Position numbers and translations under genes: made by a program. Positions 17,741 through 25,896 of a stretch of DNA of 64,000 nucleotides are shown in pieces; positions within the stretch are counted from its first letter, which is position 1; each line of letters begins with the position of its first letter. Source of the DNA: Agromyces soli (GTDB taxonomy: Bacteria > Actinomycetota > Actinomycetes > Actinomycetales > Microbacteriaceae); the NCBI RefSeq assembly GCF_022811605.1, contig NZ_CP094533.1, forward strand, positions 868,001 through 932,000. The letters are read 5' to 3'. The notes below the pieces were generated by a model. The model made no database searches and was not told where the DNA came from. It saw nothing but the letters and a program-made list of their open reading frames with translations.

Positions 17741-17803
17741 CGCGCGGCGCCGCGCCCGCCGTGCCCGTTTCGCCGGCCCCGCACCGCCGTCTCTCCCCGC
17801 CGA

Positions 17804-17855
17804 GCGGTCACTATTTGCGGGTGGCGGCGACCCGCGACCCGCAGATAGTGACCGC
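17804..17855. repeat. Long palindromic repeat, copy 1
   Basis: Arms at 17804-17822 and 17837-17855 (GCGGTCACTATTTGCGGGT and its complement) pair over 19 bp with one mismatch around a 14-nt loop. It lies between the convergent LysR and TetR genes and may terminate transcription. See copy 2 at 17898-17950. Confidence 0.8.
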
Positions 17856-17897
17856 ACAGCAGGGCTGGGTGCGGGCGGAGGGGCAGGCGCACCTCTG

Positions 17898-17950
17898 TGT
17901 CGTCACTATTTGCGGGTGGCGGCGACTCGCGACCCGCAAATAGTGACCGC
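17898..17950. repeat. Long palindromic repeat, copy 2
   Basis: GTCACTATTTGCGGGT (17902-17917) pairs perfectly with its complement at 17932-17947. The loop and the right flank (ACAGCAGGG, then GGGTGCG) match copy 1, so a unit of roughly 70 bp has been duplicated about 94 bp apart in the same orientation. Confidence 0.8.
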
Positions 17951-18005
17951 ACAGCAGGGGTGGGTGCGAGTGGGTGGGGCGGGCCCGGCGCTCCTCGCGG
18001 CCGGT

Positions 18006-18587
18006 CTAGGCGGGGCGGAGGGTGGCGAGGATGGCGGCGGCCACCTCGGCGCGGTCGCGCTCCGGCTCGAAGACGAGCCACTCGAGTCCCGCCATCAGCA
18101 CCGCGCCGAACACGGCCGAGGCGCGCAGGCCCGCCGCAGCGGCCGAGGCATCCGCATTCCCCGCACCGGCGGGACCGGATGCCTCGGCGATCGCCTCGGC
18201 GAACACCGCGAGCGCCTCGTGCCGCAGCGCGAACAGCGTCTCCTGCCAGACCCGGTCGGTGCGGAAGATCTCCGCCGCCATGAGCTTCGCGAGCGCCGAG
18301 TTCGCCGCGATCACGTCGAGCAGCTCCGCGACGAGGGCCTCGATGGCCTCCTGCCCGCGGCGCTCGCCCTTCGCCCGCCGCAGCGACTCGGCGAGCGCGC
18401 CGACCCGTTCCTTCAGCAGGGCCTCGAAGAGCAGGTCCTTGGAGCTGAAGTTGTAGTACAGACTGCCCTTGGCGACGCCGGCGCGCTCGGCGACCTCGTC
18501 CATCGTCGTGCCGGTGATGCCCTTCGTGGCCGCCAGCTCGAGCGCGGCGTCGAGGATCTGGCGCTTCGTCGTGCTGGTGCGGGCCAC
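18006..18587 (-). CDS. TetR family regulator of the YhgE/ABC operon
   Basis: A TetR-type repressor of about 193 aa. The helix-turn-helix segment is TTMDEVAERAGVAKGSLYYNF near residues 26-46, followed by a ligand-binding helical domain. The GTG at 18587 is preferred to the ATG at 18593 because AGGAG directly abuts that ATG but is 6 nt from the GTG. It is the last gene of the run ABC protein, YhgE protein, TetR. A palindrome of TetR type lies upstream of the first gene, so the protein probably represses its own operon. The ligand is unknown. Confidence 0.88.
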   Translation of the reverse strand: MARTSTTKRQILDAALELAATKGITGTTMDEVAERAGVAKGSLYYNFSSKDLLFEALLKERVGALAESLRRAKGERRGQEAIEALVAELLDVIAANSALAKLMAAEIFRTDRVWQETLFALRHEALAVFAEAIAEASGPAGAGNADASAAAAGLRASAVFGAVLMAGLEWLVFEPERDRAEVAAAILATLRPA

Positions 18588-18639
18588 GGTCATCTCCTGA
18601 TCGGCGGGCGGCGGTCGGCGGCGGGCGGCGGGCGGCGGC

Positions 18640-20727
18640 TCAGATCACGAGCTCGGGGTGCAGCCGGCCGATGCTCCACACCCGCTGCTTGCCGGCGCTC
18701 CAGGCGCTGATCGCGAGCGATCCGACGAGGATGCCGGCCATGACGAGCACCGAGAGCCACAGTCTAGAGTCGACCCCGCCCGTGATGAGCTCGCGCAGGC
18801 CGTTCACGACGTACGTGGCGGGCATGAACGGATGCAGCGCCTGGAAGAACGCGGGCGTCGTCTCCACCGGGTACGTGCCGCCCGAGCTGCTGAGCTGCAG
18901 CATGAGCAGCACGAGGCTCACCACCCGGCCCGCGGCGCTGCCGAGCACGACGATGAACATCTGCTGCAGGGCGAGGAACGCGAGCGTCACGAGGTAGATG
19001 AACGCCGCCGTGCCGAGCCAGTACTGCGGCTCGAGCCCGATGCCGTAGACGAGCACCAGCACCATGATCACGACCTGGCCGAGGCCGATCGCCATGGCCG
19101 GCAGGAAGCCGGTCATCACCGCGCGGAGCCCGCTGGCGCCGGCGGCGAGCGCACGACTCGGCAGCGCTCGCAGGATGAGCCAGGTGATGAGCCCGCCGAC
19201 GAAGGTCGCGAGCGCGATGAAGAACGGCGCGAAGCCCTCGCCGAAGCTCTTGGATTCGTGCTGCCAGCGCTCGTCGAGCGAAACCGGGGCGGACATCACC
19301 TCGGACTTCGCCTCGAGGTCGGCGCGGCTGAGCTGCGGCGCCGCCTCCGCCCCGGAGCCGAGCTCGTCGGCGAGGGTGCGGCTGCCGTCGGCGAGCGTTC
19401 CCGCGCCGTCGGCGAGCTTCGTGCCGCCCGCGGCGAGCTCCCCCGTGCCGCTGACGAGCGAGTCGGTGCCGCCCGCGAGGGTGGCCGCGCCGTCGGCGAG
19501 GGTGCGGGCGCCGGATGCCGCGTCGCCCGACTTCGCCGCGAGCTCGGCGGTGCCGTCGCGGAGCTGCGCGGCGCCGGCGGCGAGCTGCTGCGCCCCGGGC
19601 TGTCCGGCGGCGAGCGCGGCGGCCAGCTCGTCGGTCTTGCCGGCGAAGCCGGCGCTCTTGGCCGCATACTCCTGGGCGCCGGGCAGCGCCGCCTGCGCCT
19701 GACTGTTCAGTTCCCCGGCGCCGTCGGCGAGCTGCTGCACACTGTCGAGGTAGGCGGCCGCGGGCACCTCCGGGTGCGCCTGCATCGCGGCGAGCAGCTC
19801 GTCGATCCCTCCGGACAACGTGCCGGTTCCGCCCGCGAGCGCGGCGGTGCCGTCGCTGAGGGCGCCGGCGCCGTCGGCGAGCGCGTGCGCCCCCGCGGCG
19901 AGCGCCTGGGACCCGGATGCCGCGTCGCCGACCTTGCCGGCGAGCAGCGCCGAGCCGTCGGCGAGCCGGGCGGCGCCGCCCGCGAGTTCGCCCGCGCCGT
20001 CGCGCAGCTGGGCGAGCCCGTCGGCGAGCGTGCCCGAGCCGTCTGCCAGGCGGATCGCCCCCGCGTCGAGCTGGCCCGCGCCGTCGGCGAGCTCCCCGAT
20101 GCCGACGACGAGCGCGCCGGCTCCGCTCTTCGCGGTGGCGACCCCGTCGGCGAGCTGATCGGCCCCGTCGGCGGCCCGACGGATGCCGTCGCCGGCGTCG
20201 TTGATGCCGACGAGCAGGGTGTCGGCGGTGCGCTTGGAGACCTGCTCGGCGACGGCGTCCTTCAGCTGCACCATGGCCTGCTTGCCGAGGGTGGAGGCGA
20301 GGAAGTTGTTCGCGTCGTTGTAGTCGACCTCGACGCTCGCGGGGCGCGGCTCGTCGGTGCCGACGGAGACGGCCCGCTCGGAGAAGTCGCGCGGGATGGT
20401 GACGGCGAAGTAGTAGTCGCCTGCGGCGACGCCGCTCGAGGCATCCGCCGCGTCCGTGACCTGCCAGTCCAGCTGGCCGCCGTCGGTGAGCTCCTCGACG
20501 AGGTCGTCACCGGCGGCGATGCGATCGCCGTCGAGGCGGGCGCCCGCGTCCTCGTTCACGAGGGCGACGGGCAGGTTCTTCAGCTCGTCGGTGGGCGCCC
20601 AGAACGCCCAGAGGTAGAGGGCGCCGTAGATGAGCGGGATGAACAGCAGGACCGCGATGGCGATCTTCGGCAGCGTGCCCGTGCGGAAACGGCGCAGCTC
20701 GGTGCCGGGTGAGAGGAAGGCGAACAT
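18640..20727 (-). CDS. YhgE/Pip domain membrane protein
   Basis: A 695-aa membrane protein. It has one N-terminal transmembrane helix (residues 22-44), a long extracytoplasmic region, and about five C-terminal helices resembling ABC-2 permeases. Residues about 180-500 carry many copies of a short motif of the type LADGAGxL, giving the heptad-like helical stalk typical of YhgE/Pip proteins. Relatives include phage infection protein Pip and the EsaA/YueB proteins of type VII secretion loci. The ATG overlaps the stop of the upstream ABC gene (TGATG), which implies translational coupling. It probably works with that ATP-binding protein in export or envelope stress, but no substrate is known. No ESX genes are nearby. 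Confidence 0.9.
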   Translation of the reverse strand: MFAFLSPGTELRRFRTGTLPKIAIAVLLFIPLIYGALYLWAFWAPTDELKNLPVALVNEDAGARLDGDRIAAGDDLVEELTDGGQLDWQVTDAADASSGVAAGDYYFAVTIPRDFSERAVSVGTDEPRPASVEVDYNDANNFLASTLGKQAMVQLKDAVAEQVSKRTADTLLVGINDAGDGIRRAADGADQLADGVATAKSGAGALVVGIGELADGAGQLDAGAIRLADGSGTLADGLAQLRDGAGELAGGAARLADGSALLAGKVGDAASGSQALAAGAHALADGAGALSDGTAALAGGTGTLSGGIDELLAAMQAHPEVPAAAYLDSVQQLADGAGELNSQAQAALPGAQEYAAKSAGFAGKTDELAAALAAGQPGAQQLAAGAAQLRDGTAELAAKSGDAASGARTLADGAATLAGGTDSLVSGTGELAAGGTKLADGAGTLADGSRTLADELGSGAEAAPQLSRADLEAKSEVMSAPVSLDERWQHESKSFGEGFAPFFIALATFVGGLITWLILRALPSRALAAGASGLRAVMTGFLPAMAIGLGQVVIMVLVLVYGIGLEPQYWLGTAAFIYLVTLAFLALQQMFIVVLGSAAGRVVSLVLLMLQLSSSGGTYPVETTPAFFQALHPFMPATYVVNGLRELITGGVDSRLWLSVLVMAGILVGSLAISAWSAGKQRVWSIGRLHPELVI

Positions 20728-21473
20728 CAGGCGTGCTCCAGGAGGAGGTCGAGGCCCTCGGCGCCGTCGTCGGCGCCGTTCGGCGCCGAGGCGGCCCGTT
20801 CGGCCGTCGGGAGGATGGAATGGGCGGCGGGCGCGATGCCGAGCTCGGCCCAGAGGCGGGGGTCGGGTGCGGCGGCCGAGACCACGACCGCGGTGCCGGA
20901 GCGTGCGATCGCGTCGAGGCTGCGCCACTCGGCGAGGCGGGCGGCGGGCGAGGCGAGCTCGTCGAGGCCGTCGAAGCAGAGCAGGCGCGGCTCGCTCATC
21001 ATGGCGAGGGCGATGCGCAGCAGCGCGGTCTGCGCCTCGTCGAGTTCCCAGATGACCGTGTCGGGCGCGGGCATCGGGCTCTCGCCGAAGACGGGACCCA
21101 GGATGCCGCGCAGCGCCGCCTCGTCGGGGCGGCGCACGAACGCCCACCACGGCGAGATCCAGGCGGCGCGTTCGCGGACGGCGGCGCCGACGGTGACGGA
21201 CTCCTCGAGCTCGTCGATGCCCGCGAAGCCTGCGATGCCGGACTCGCGCTGCACGCGGCGCGCGCCGCGCGGCAGTTCCCGGCCGAGGGTTTCGAGCGTG
21301 CCGGCCGAGGGCTTCATGCGCCCGGCGAGGGTGAGCAGGAGGCTGGTGCGGCCGCTGCCCGAGGGCGCGTGCAGCACGGTCAGGCCGTCCTGGATGCTGA
21401 GGTCGAGCGGCCCGTAGACGGGTCCGCGCTTCGATTCGAGGGCGAGGCGGTTCGCCCTGGCGATGGTCGGCAC
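20727..21473 (-). CDS. Degenerate ABC-type ATP-binding protein paired with YhgE
   Basis: A 248-aa protein related to ABC transporter ATPases but with altered motifs. The Walker A region reads APSGSGRTSLLLTLAG, with Arg in place of the usual Lys. The signature motif LSGGQ is replaced by LDEAQTALLRIA. The Walker B region reads PRLLCFDGLDEL. The stop codon overlaps the YhgE start. Whether it still hydrolyses ATP is uncertain; it may be a regulatory or structural partner. Its start lies downstream of a TetR operator. The arrangement with YhgE and TetR genes suggests one functional unit. Confidence 0.8.
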   Translation of the reverse strand: MPTIARANRLALESKRGPVYGPLDLSIQDGLTVLHAPSGSGRTSLLLTLAGRMKPSAGTLETLGRELPRGARRVQRESGIAGFAGIDELEESVTVGAAVRERAAWISPWWAFVRRPDEAALRGILGPVFGESPMPAPDTVIWELDEAQTALLRIALAMMSEPRLLCFDGLDELASPAARLAEWRSLDAIARSGTAVVVSAAAPDPRLWAELGIAPAAHSILPTAERAASAPNGADDGAEGLDLLLEHA

Positions 21474-21519
21474 GTGCGTTCCTTCGATTCGTGCGGTGGG
21501 ATGGTTCGCACGTCTTTGT

Positions 21520-21533
21520 ACTGACCAGTCAGT
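21520..21533. promoter_or_regulatory. TetR-type operator
   Basis: ACTGAC-CA-GTCAGT is a perfect inverted repeat 47 bp upstream of the ABC/YhgE/TetR operon, close to a likely minus-strand promoter. Binding by the TetR protein at 18006-18587 is inferred from position and sequence type. Confidence 0.75.
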
Positions 21534-21609
21534 CTAATCACGAGACGTGGATGCCGCAAGCGCCCCGCGCCCCGGCCCCGCGCCCCGGCGTGCGCGGCGG
21601 CGGTCCCGC

Positions 21610-21945
21610 TCAGCCGTGCGCGGCGGACTGGCCGGCGAAGACGTTCAGCACGATCACCCCGGCGATGATCAGCCCGATGCCGATGAGCTTCGGCACCGTC
21701 AGGCTCTCGCCGAGGAACAGCACCCCGATGGCGACGATCGCCGCCGTGCCGACGCCCGACCAGATCGCGTAGACGATGCCGATCTCGAGCTCCCGCACAG
21801 CCTGCGCGAGCATCAGGAACGACACCCCGTACCCGGCGAGCACGCCGACGGTCCACCACAGCTTGGTGAAGCCCTCGGTCTTGCCGATGAAGCTCGTCGC
21901 GGCGACCTCGAAGGCGATCGCGAGCGAGAGGAAGAGCCAGGCCAT
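21610..21945 (-). CDS. Small multidrug resistance (SMR) family efflux protein
   Basis: A 111-aa protein with four transmembrane helices. Glu13 in AIAFEVAATS matches the essential Glu14 of EmrE, and the segment YAIWSGVGTAAIVAIG carries the conserved Trp of helix 3. Members pump cationic dyes, quaternary amines or guanidinium in exchange for protons. It appears to be a single gene; many SMR pumps work as homodimers, whereas paired SMR genes form heterodimers. The sequence KTEGFTKLWWTVGV fits the QacE/EmrE group. The start is well defined by a GGGAT-rich leader. Substrate cannot be decided from sequence alone. Confidence 0.92.
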   Translation of the reverse strand: MAWLFLSLAIAFEVAATSFIGKTEGFTKLWWTVGVLAGYGVSFLMLAQAVRELEIGIVYAIWSGVGTAAIVAIGVLFLGESLTVPKLIGIGLIIAGVIVLNVFAGQSAAHG

Positions 21946-21982
21946 GGGGGATCCCTTCCGGACCCGGCGCTGGCGGCCGGAC

Positions 21983-24271
21983 TCAGCCCGCCGGGGTCAC
22001 ATTCGCATTGTCGCGGAAGAGGTTGTCCGGGTCGACCTCCGCCTTGATGCGGCGCAGCCGCTCGAGGGTCGCGGGCGGGAAGGCGGCGGCCAGGCGCTCC
22101 GGCCCGAGCTCGGACTCGAAGCTCAGGTACGCACCGGTCATGTGCGGCTCGAGCAGCTCGTCCCAGCGCTCGCTCGTGCGGCGGTTCGGCGTGCCGAACG
22201 CGACGACCGAGAACTCCGCGTCGCGGTGCGCGTACGCGGTGGCGTCGGCGGGCACGTCGTGCACGGCGCCGCCGGCCGCGCGCACCTGGAAGAAGTAGCT
22301 CGCGCCGCTCTCGAGGAAGCGCGTCGCATCCCGCGCGAACTCCGGCGTGAACCGGCCGATCAGGCCCGTGCGGGACAGCGGCTCCCCCTCGGCGCTGTGA
22401 CTCGCGTCGCTCGCGTTCGACACGATGCCGCGGTACGTCGTGAAGCGCACGTCCTGCGCGACGAGCTGCGCCGCGTCGGCGAGCGGATTCAAGCGCTCGA
22501 GCACGGTGTCGGCGTCGTCCGAGTCGACCACCACGAGCACGTGCGCGAGCGGCGGCCGGCTGGCGCTGCCGGGCTGCACGATGAGGAAGCTCGTGAGGTC
22601 GCGCGGGGCGTCGACGACCCAGTCGCTCCAGGCGAGCAGGAACGCGGCGGTGTCGCTCGCGTCGAAGGTGAGCTGCCCGAACGCGAGCACGCCGACCTCG
22701 TCGACCTCGAACTCGAAGGCGGTCACGATGCCGACGTTCGCACCGGCGCCGCGGACGGCCCAGAACACGTCCGGGTGCCCCTCTGCGCTCACGCGCACGG
22801 TGCGCCCGTCGGCGAGCACGAGCTCCGCCGCCCGGAGGTGGTCGATGGTCAGGCCGTGCTCGCGCACCAGCCAGCCGATGCCGCCGGCCGTCGCGAGCCC
22901 GCCGACGCCGACGCCGCCGGAGTCGCCGGAGCTGAGCGCCCAGCCATGCGGCTCGAGGGCGGCCGCGACGTCGACCCAGCGCGCACCAGGTTCGATGCGG
23001 ACGAGCCGGGATGCCTCGTCCAGCACCTCGATGCGACGCATCCTGGACAGGTCGATGACGAGGCCCCCGTCGTTCGTCGAGCGCCCGCTGATGCCGTGCC
23101 CGGCGCTGCGGACGCTGAGCGGCACGTCGCGGTGGGCGCGCGCGACGGCGACCGCCTCGACGACCTCCTCGCGCGTCGCGGGCTGGAGCACGAGGCCAGG
23201 GTCGCCGCCGCGGAGGTACGTCGAACGCACCCGGGAGAACTTCGCGTCGCCGGGCTCGATGGCCGTGGCGGCGAGCCCGGCGGGCAGCCCGTCGTAGTCG
23301 ATGCCGGGGCGTCGCTTCGCGAGCGCCGCGGTGCCGCGGATGGCGCCGGCGGAGGCATCCGCGCCGAGCTCCCGCTCGACCGCCTCCCGCAGCGCGGGGG
23401 CGACCTCCTCGATGAAGCGCTGCATGCTCGCCGGGTCGTCGCCGGCGAGGATGAAGGTGTCGGCGCCGTCCTCGACGACGAAGGGCAGCAGCTGCTCGAC
23501 CCAGTCGGCCGGTGCGCCCTCGACCATGCCGCCGCGGGCGCGGACGTCGCCGCCGCGGCCGGCCGTGAAGCGTCCGGCGACGTTGAGCAGCCGGCGGATC
23601 TCGGCGGGATTGCGGCCCGCCTTCGTCGCGGCCTCGTCGATGCGCGCCGCCGATTCGGCGTAGTCGCCGGGCTGCAGGTACGCGAGCGAGGGCAGCCAGC
23701 CGTCGCCCGCGCGGCCGATGAGGCGGAGCATGCGCGGCTTCAGCGCCCCGATCCAGATGGGGATGTCGTGGGCGGGAGCGGGTCCGCGCTTGGCGCCGTC
23801 GACCCGGTAGTAGTCGCCCTCGACGGCGAAGCGCCCCCGCTCGGAGACGTCCCAGGTGCCGCGGATGATGCGGATCGCCTCGTCGAGCGCGTCGACCGCC
23901 TGGCCCGGCGTGAGCCGGCGTCCGCCGATCGCCTCGATGGCGTCCCAGAAGCCCCCGGCGCCAAGACCGAGCTCGAAGCGCCCGTCGCTCAGCAGGTCGA
24001 GGCTCGCGGCGGCGCGGGCGAGCACGGCGGGCTCGCGCTGCAGCGGCAGGTTCAGCACGTTGCCGGCGAGGTGGATGCGGCTCGTGCGCGCGGCGGCCCA
24101 GCTCAGCAGCGTCCACGTGTCATGGAAGGCGGGCTGGTACGGGTGGTCCTGGAAGGTCACGAGGTCGTAGCCGAGCTGCTCGCTCAGCTCGGTGAGCTGC
24201 ACCGCGCGCTGGGGCGGGTCGTTCACGGGCGTGACGAAGGTGCCGAACTGCAGAGGGCGTCCGTAGTGCAT
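21983..24271 (-). CDS. Fusion: luciferase-like (LLM) oxidoreductase plus BBE-type FAD oxidase
   Basis: A 762-aa two-domain flavoprotein. Residues 1 to about 330 form a luciferase-like monooxygenase domain (F420 or FMN), with segments such as LGLGAGGFWDAIEAIGG and PIWIGALKPRML. From about 355 an FAD-binding domain follows, with RSAGHGISGRS carrying His392 at the flavin attachment position, then a BBE C-terminus ending RLRRIKAEVDPDNLF. The second half resembles the protein at 2845-4158. ATG 24271 is preceded by GGAG at 6 nt. It is divergent from an HxlR regulator with a palindrome between them, so redox- or aldehyde-responsive control is plausible. The two-step reaction is unknown. Confidence 0.9.
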   Translation of the reverse strand: MHYGRPLQFGTFVTPVNDPPQRAVQLTELSEQLGYDLVTFQDHPYQPAFHDTWTLLSWAAARTSRIHLAGNVLNLPLQREPAVLARAAASLDLLSDGRFELGLGAGGFWDAIEAIGGRRLTPGQAVDALDEAIRIIRGTWDVSERGRFAVEGDYYRVDGAKRGPAPAHDIPIWIGALKPRMLRLIGRAGDGWLPSLAYLQPGDYAESAARIDEAATKAGRNPAEIRRLLNVAGRFTAGRGGDVRARGGMVEGAPADWVEQLLPFVVEDGADTFILAGDDPASMQRFIEEVAPALREAVERELGADASAGAIRGTAALAKRRPGIDYDGLPAGLAATAIEPGDAKFSRVRSTYLRGGDPGLVLQPATREEVVEAVAVARAHRDVPLSVRSAGHGISGRSTNDGGLVIDLSRMRRIEVLDEASRLVRIEPGARWVDVAAALEPHGWALSSGDSGGVGVGGLATAGGIGWLVREHGLTIDHLRAAELVLADGRTVRVSAEGHPDVFWAVRGAGANVGIVTAFEFEVDEVGVLAFGQLTFDASDTAAFLLAWSDWVVDAPRDLTSFLIVQPGSASRPPLAHVLVVVDSDDADTVLERLNPLADAAQLVAQDVRFTTYRGIVSNASDASHSAEGEPLSRTGLIGRFTPEFARDATRFLESGASYFFQVRAAGGAVHDVPADATAYAHRDAEFSVVAFGTPNRRTSERWDELLEPHMTGAYLSFESELGPERLAAAFPPATLERLRRIKAEVDPDNLFRDNANVTPAG

Positions 24272-24337
24272 TCCATGCTCCGTTCCGGGGCGGTCGCGTC
24301 CATCATGCTCGGGATGCCGTGGGCCGCGCATGCAGCG

Positions 24338-24350
24338 GTAAGCTGCTTAC
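24338..24350. promoter_or_regulatory. Palindrome GTAAGC-T-GCTTAC, probable HxlR operator
   Basis: A perfect inverted repeat lies in the 121-bp gap between the divergent fusion oxidoreductase and HxlR genes. HxlR proteins bind such short inverted repeats, so control of both genes is likely. Confidence 0.65.
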
Positions 24351-24392
24351 TCGAAGGAAGTGCCTTCACCCGAGTGGAACGGAGCGCGGTCC

Positions 24393-24800
24393 ATGGCGTA
24401 TTCCCCGGACTCCGAGACGCAGGGCGACGAGCTCGACGCCCGCCGCTCGGCCAGGCTGCACGAGCTCGGCCACATCGACGACGAGGCCTGCCGACGCTTC
24501 ACGAGCGCGATCGAGTTCGCCGGGCGCAAGTGGAACGCGGCCATCCTGCTCGCCGGGGTGCGCGGCGCCCGCCGCTTCTCGGAGTACCGCGACACGGTCA
24601 CCGGCATCTCCGACCGCGTGCTGGCCGCCAGGCTGCGGGAGCTCGAAGCGGACGGTCTGCTCGAACGGCACGTCAGAGCCACGACGCCCGTGACGATCCG
24701 GTACACCCCGAGCTCGCGCGCGCTGCAACTCATGGAACTGCTGCAGCCGCTCGTCGAGTGGCAGGCGGACGAAGAGCGCACGGCCGGACAGGTGGGCTGA
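24393..24800 (+). CDS. HxlR family transcriptional regulator
   Basis: A 135-aa winged-helix regulator of the HxlR (DUF24) family. The domain begins near residue 36 (FTSAIEFAGRKWNAAILLAG) and includes RRFSEYRDTVTGISDRVLAARLRELEADGLLER. The cysteine at the start of the domain (DDEACRRF) is at a position where some HxlR proteins sense electrophiles. ATG 24393 is preferred to the upstream in-frame ATG because GGAG precedes it at suitable spacing. It is divergent from the LLM/FAD fusion, which it likely regulates. Confidence 0.9.
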   Translation: MAYSPDSETQGDELDARRSARLHELGHIDDEACRRFTSAIEFAGRKWNAAILLAGVRGARRFSEYRDTVTGISDRVLAARLRELEADGLLERHVRATTPVTIRYTPSSRALQLMELLQPLVEWQADEERTAGQVG

Positions 24801-24828
24801 CCCCGACCGGCCACCCTGGGTTCCGCGC

Positions 24829-25746
24829 TCAGCGGGCGCGGTGGTCGACGAAGGGCATCCGCGGTCCGCGCCGCGGCCGCCCACGGTGCCCGGCGAGGCC
24901 GAGCAGGCGGATGACCCGGTAGCGCTGGCCGGCCCACGGAGCCAGGGCGACGAGCATCTGCTCGTCGCTCATGTCGCGCCCCTCGAGCGCGTGGCCGACG
25001 AAATTCGCGAGATGGTAGTCGCCGACCGAGACCGCATCGGCGTCGCCGAGGGCGCGCTGGGCCACCTCGGCCGCCGTCCACGGGCCGACGCCCGGCAGCG
25101 CGGTGAGCCGGGCGAGGGCATCGGCCGGGATCATGGCGGCCGCCTCCTCGACGCGCTCGGCGAGCGCCGCGACCCGCACGACCGCCCGGGAGCGCTGCGG
25201 GTCGACGCCGGCCCGGTGCCACTCCCAGCTCGGGATCATGCGCCACCCCTCGGCGCCCGGCGGCACCAGCATCGGCCGCGGCGTCGGGCCGGGCGCCGCC
25301 TCGCCGAACCGACGCAGCAGCACCCGCCACGAGTCGTGCGCCTGCAGCGTGATCACCTTCTGCTCGAGGATGGCGGGCACGAGCGCCTCGAGCACCCGGC
25401 CGCTGCGCGGCACCCGCAGCCCCGGATTGCGCCGGTGCGCCTCGACGAGCTCGGGAAGCCCGGGCTCGAACCCCGCGGTGTCGTCACGCGCCCCGAGCAG
25501 CTCGGGCGCCGAGGCCACCGCGGCCGCAGCCCCCGGCCCCCACGCCTCGCAGCGGAACTCGTCGACGCCGCGCTGCGAGAGCCGCATCGTCGCCGGCCCC
25601 TCGGCCATGCGGGTCGCGCGCCAGACCGAACGATCGGGCGCGGTCAGGTACGCGGGGTCGCCGGGGCCCCGGCGGAGCGAACCGACCGTCTGATGCAGCT
25701 CGCTCGGATGAGGCGCCCGCCAGTCGAGTCGCGCGTCCGGGGTCAC
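24829..25746 (-). CDS. DNA-3-methyladenine glycosylase II, AlkA-like (HhH-GPD)
   Basis: A 305-aa base-excision repair glycosylase that removes alkylated purines. The helix-hairpin-helix reads LPGVGPWTAAEVAQRALG, followed by the catalytic aspartate Asp243 in SVGDYHLAN. The GTG at 25746 is chosen over ATG codons at 25764 and 25791 because a full promoter ends 6 nt before it: GTCGGCG, 8 nt, CACACT. That promoter would run through the alternative starts. The motif resembles the PafBC DNA-damage promoter, which fits an alkylation-repair gene. The protein lacks an Ada methyltransferase domain. Stand-alone, divergent from the peptide operon. Confidence 0.88.
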   Translation of the reverse strand: MTPDARLDWRAPHPSELHQTVGSLRRGPGDPAYLTAPDRSVWRATRMAEGPATMRLSQRGVDEFRCEAWGPGAAAAVASAPELLGARDDTAGFEPGLPELVEAHRRNPGLRVPRSGRVLEALVPAILEQKVITLQAHDSWRVLLRRFGEAAPGPTPRPMLVPPGAEGWRMIPSWEWHRAGVDPQRSRAVVRVAALAERVEEAAAMIPADALARLTALPGVGPWTAAEVAQRALGDADAVSVGDYHLANFVGHALEGRDMSDEQMLVALAPWAGQRYRVIRLLGLAGHRGRPRRGPRMPFVDHRAR

Positions 25747-25752
25747 CAGTCC

Positions 25753-25773
25753 AGTGTGCGCCATCCCGCCGAC
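25753..25773 (-). promoter_or_regulatory. PafBC (RecA-NDp)-like promoter of the AlkA gene
   Basis: On the minus strand GTCGGCG (25773-25767), 8 nt, CACACT (25758-25753), 6 nt, GTG start. It has the same parts and spacing as the sites at 2817 and 40910. Confidence 0.6.
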
Positions 25774-25848
25774 GACGAGCTGGGCTCGCATACGGAATGC
25801 CAGCCTGCGGGCCGTGGAGCCGGCAATTCAAGGGAAGGACGGCTCGTG

Positions 25849-25854
25849 TAAGGT
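25849..25854 (+). promoter_or_regulatory. -10 element TAAGGT of the peptide/ABC operon
   Basis: TAAGGT is a close match to the TANNNT consensus, followed by GGAG and an ATG at 25864, in frame with the short peptide ATG at 25897. No other strong promoter was seen upstream of the operon. Confidence 0.5.
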
Positions 25855-25896
25855 GGAGCACGGATGCGGGATACCACCATGATTCGAAGGAGAACG

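Noticed and set aside
19300..20200. Possible repeat array or CRISPR-like pattern inside the YhgE gene
   Set aside because: The periodicity comes from repeated LADGAG-type codons of the stalk region, with variable spacing and in-frame translation; no spacers or cas genes.
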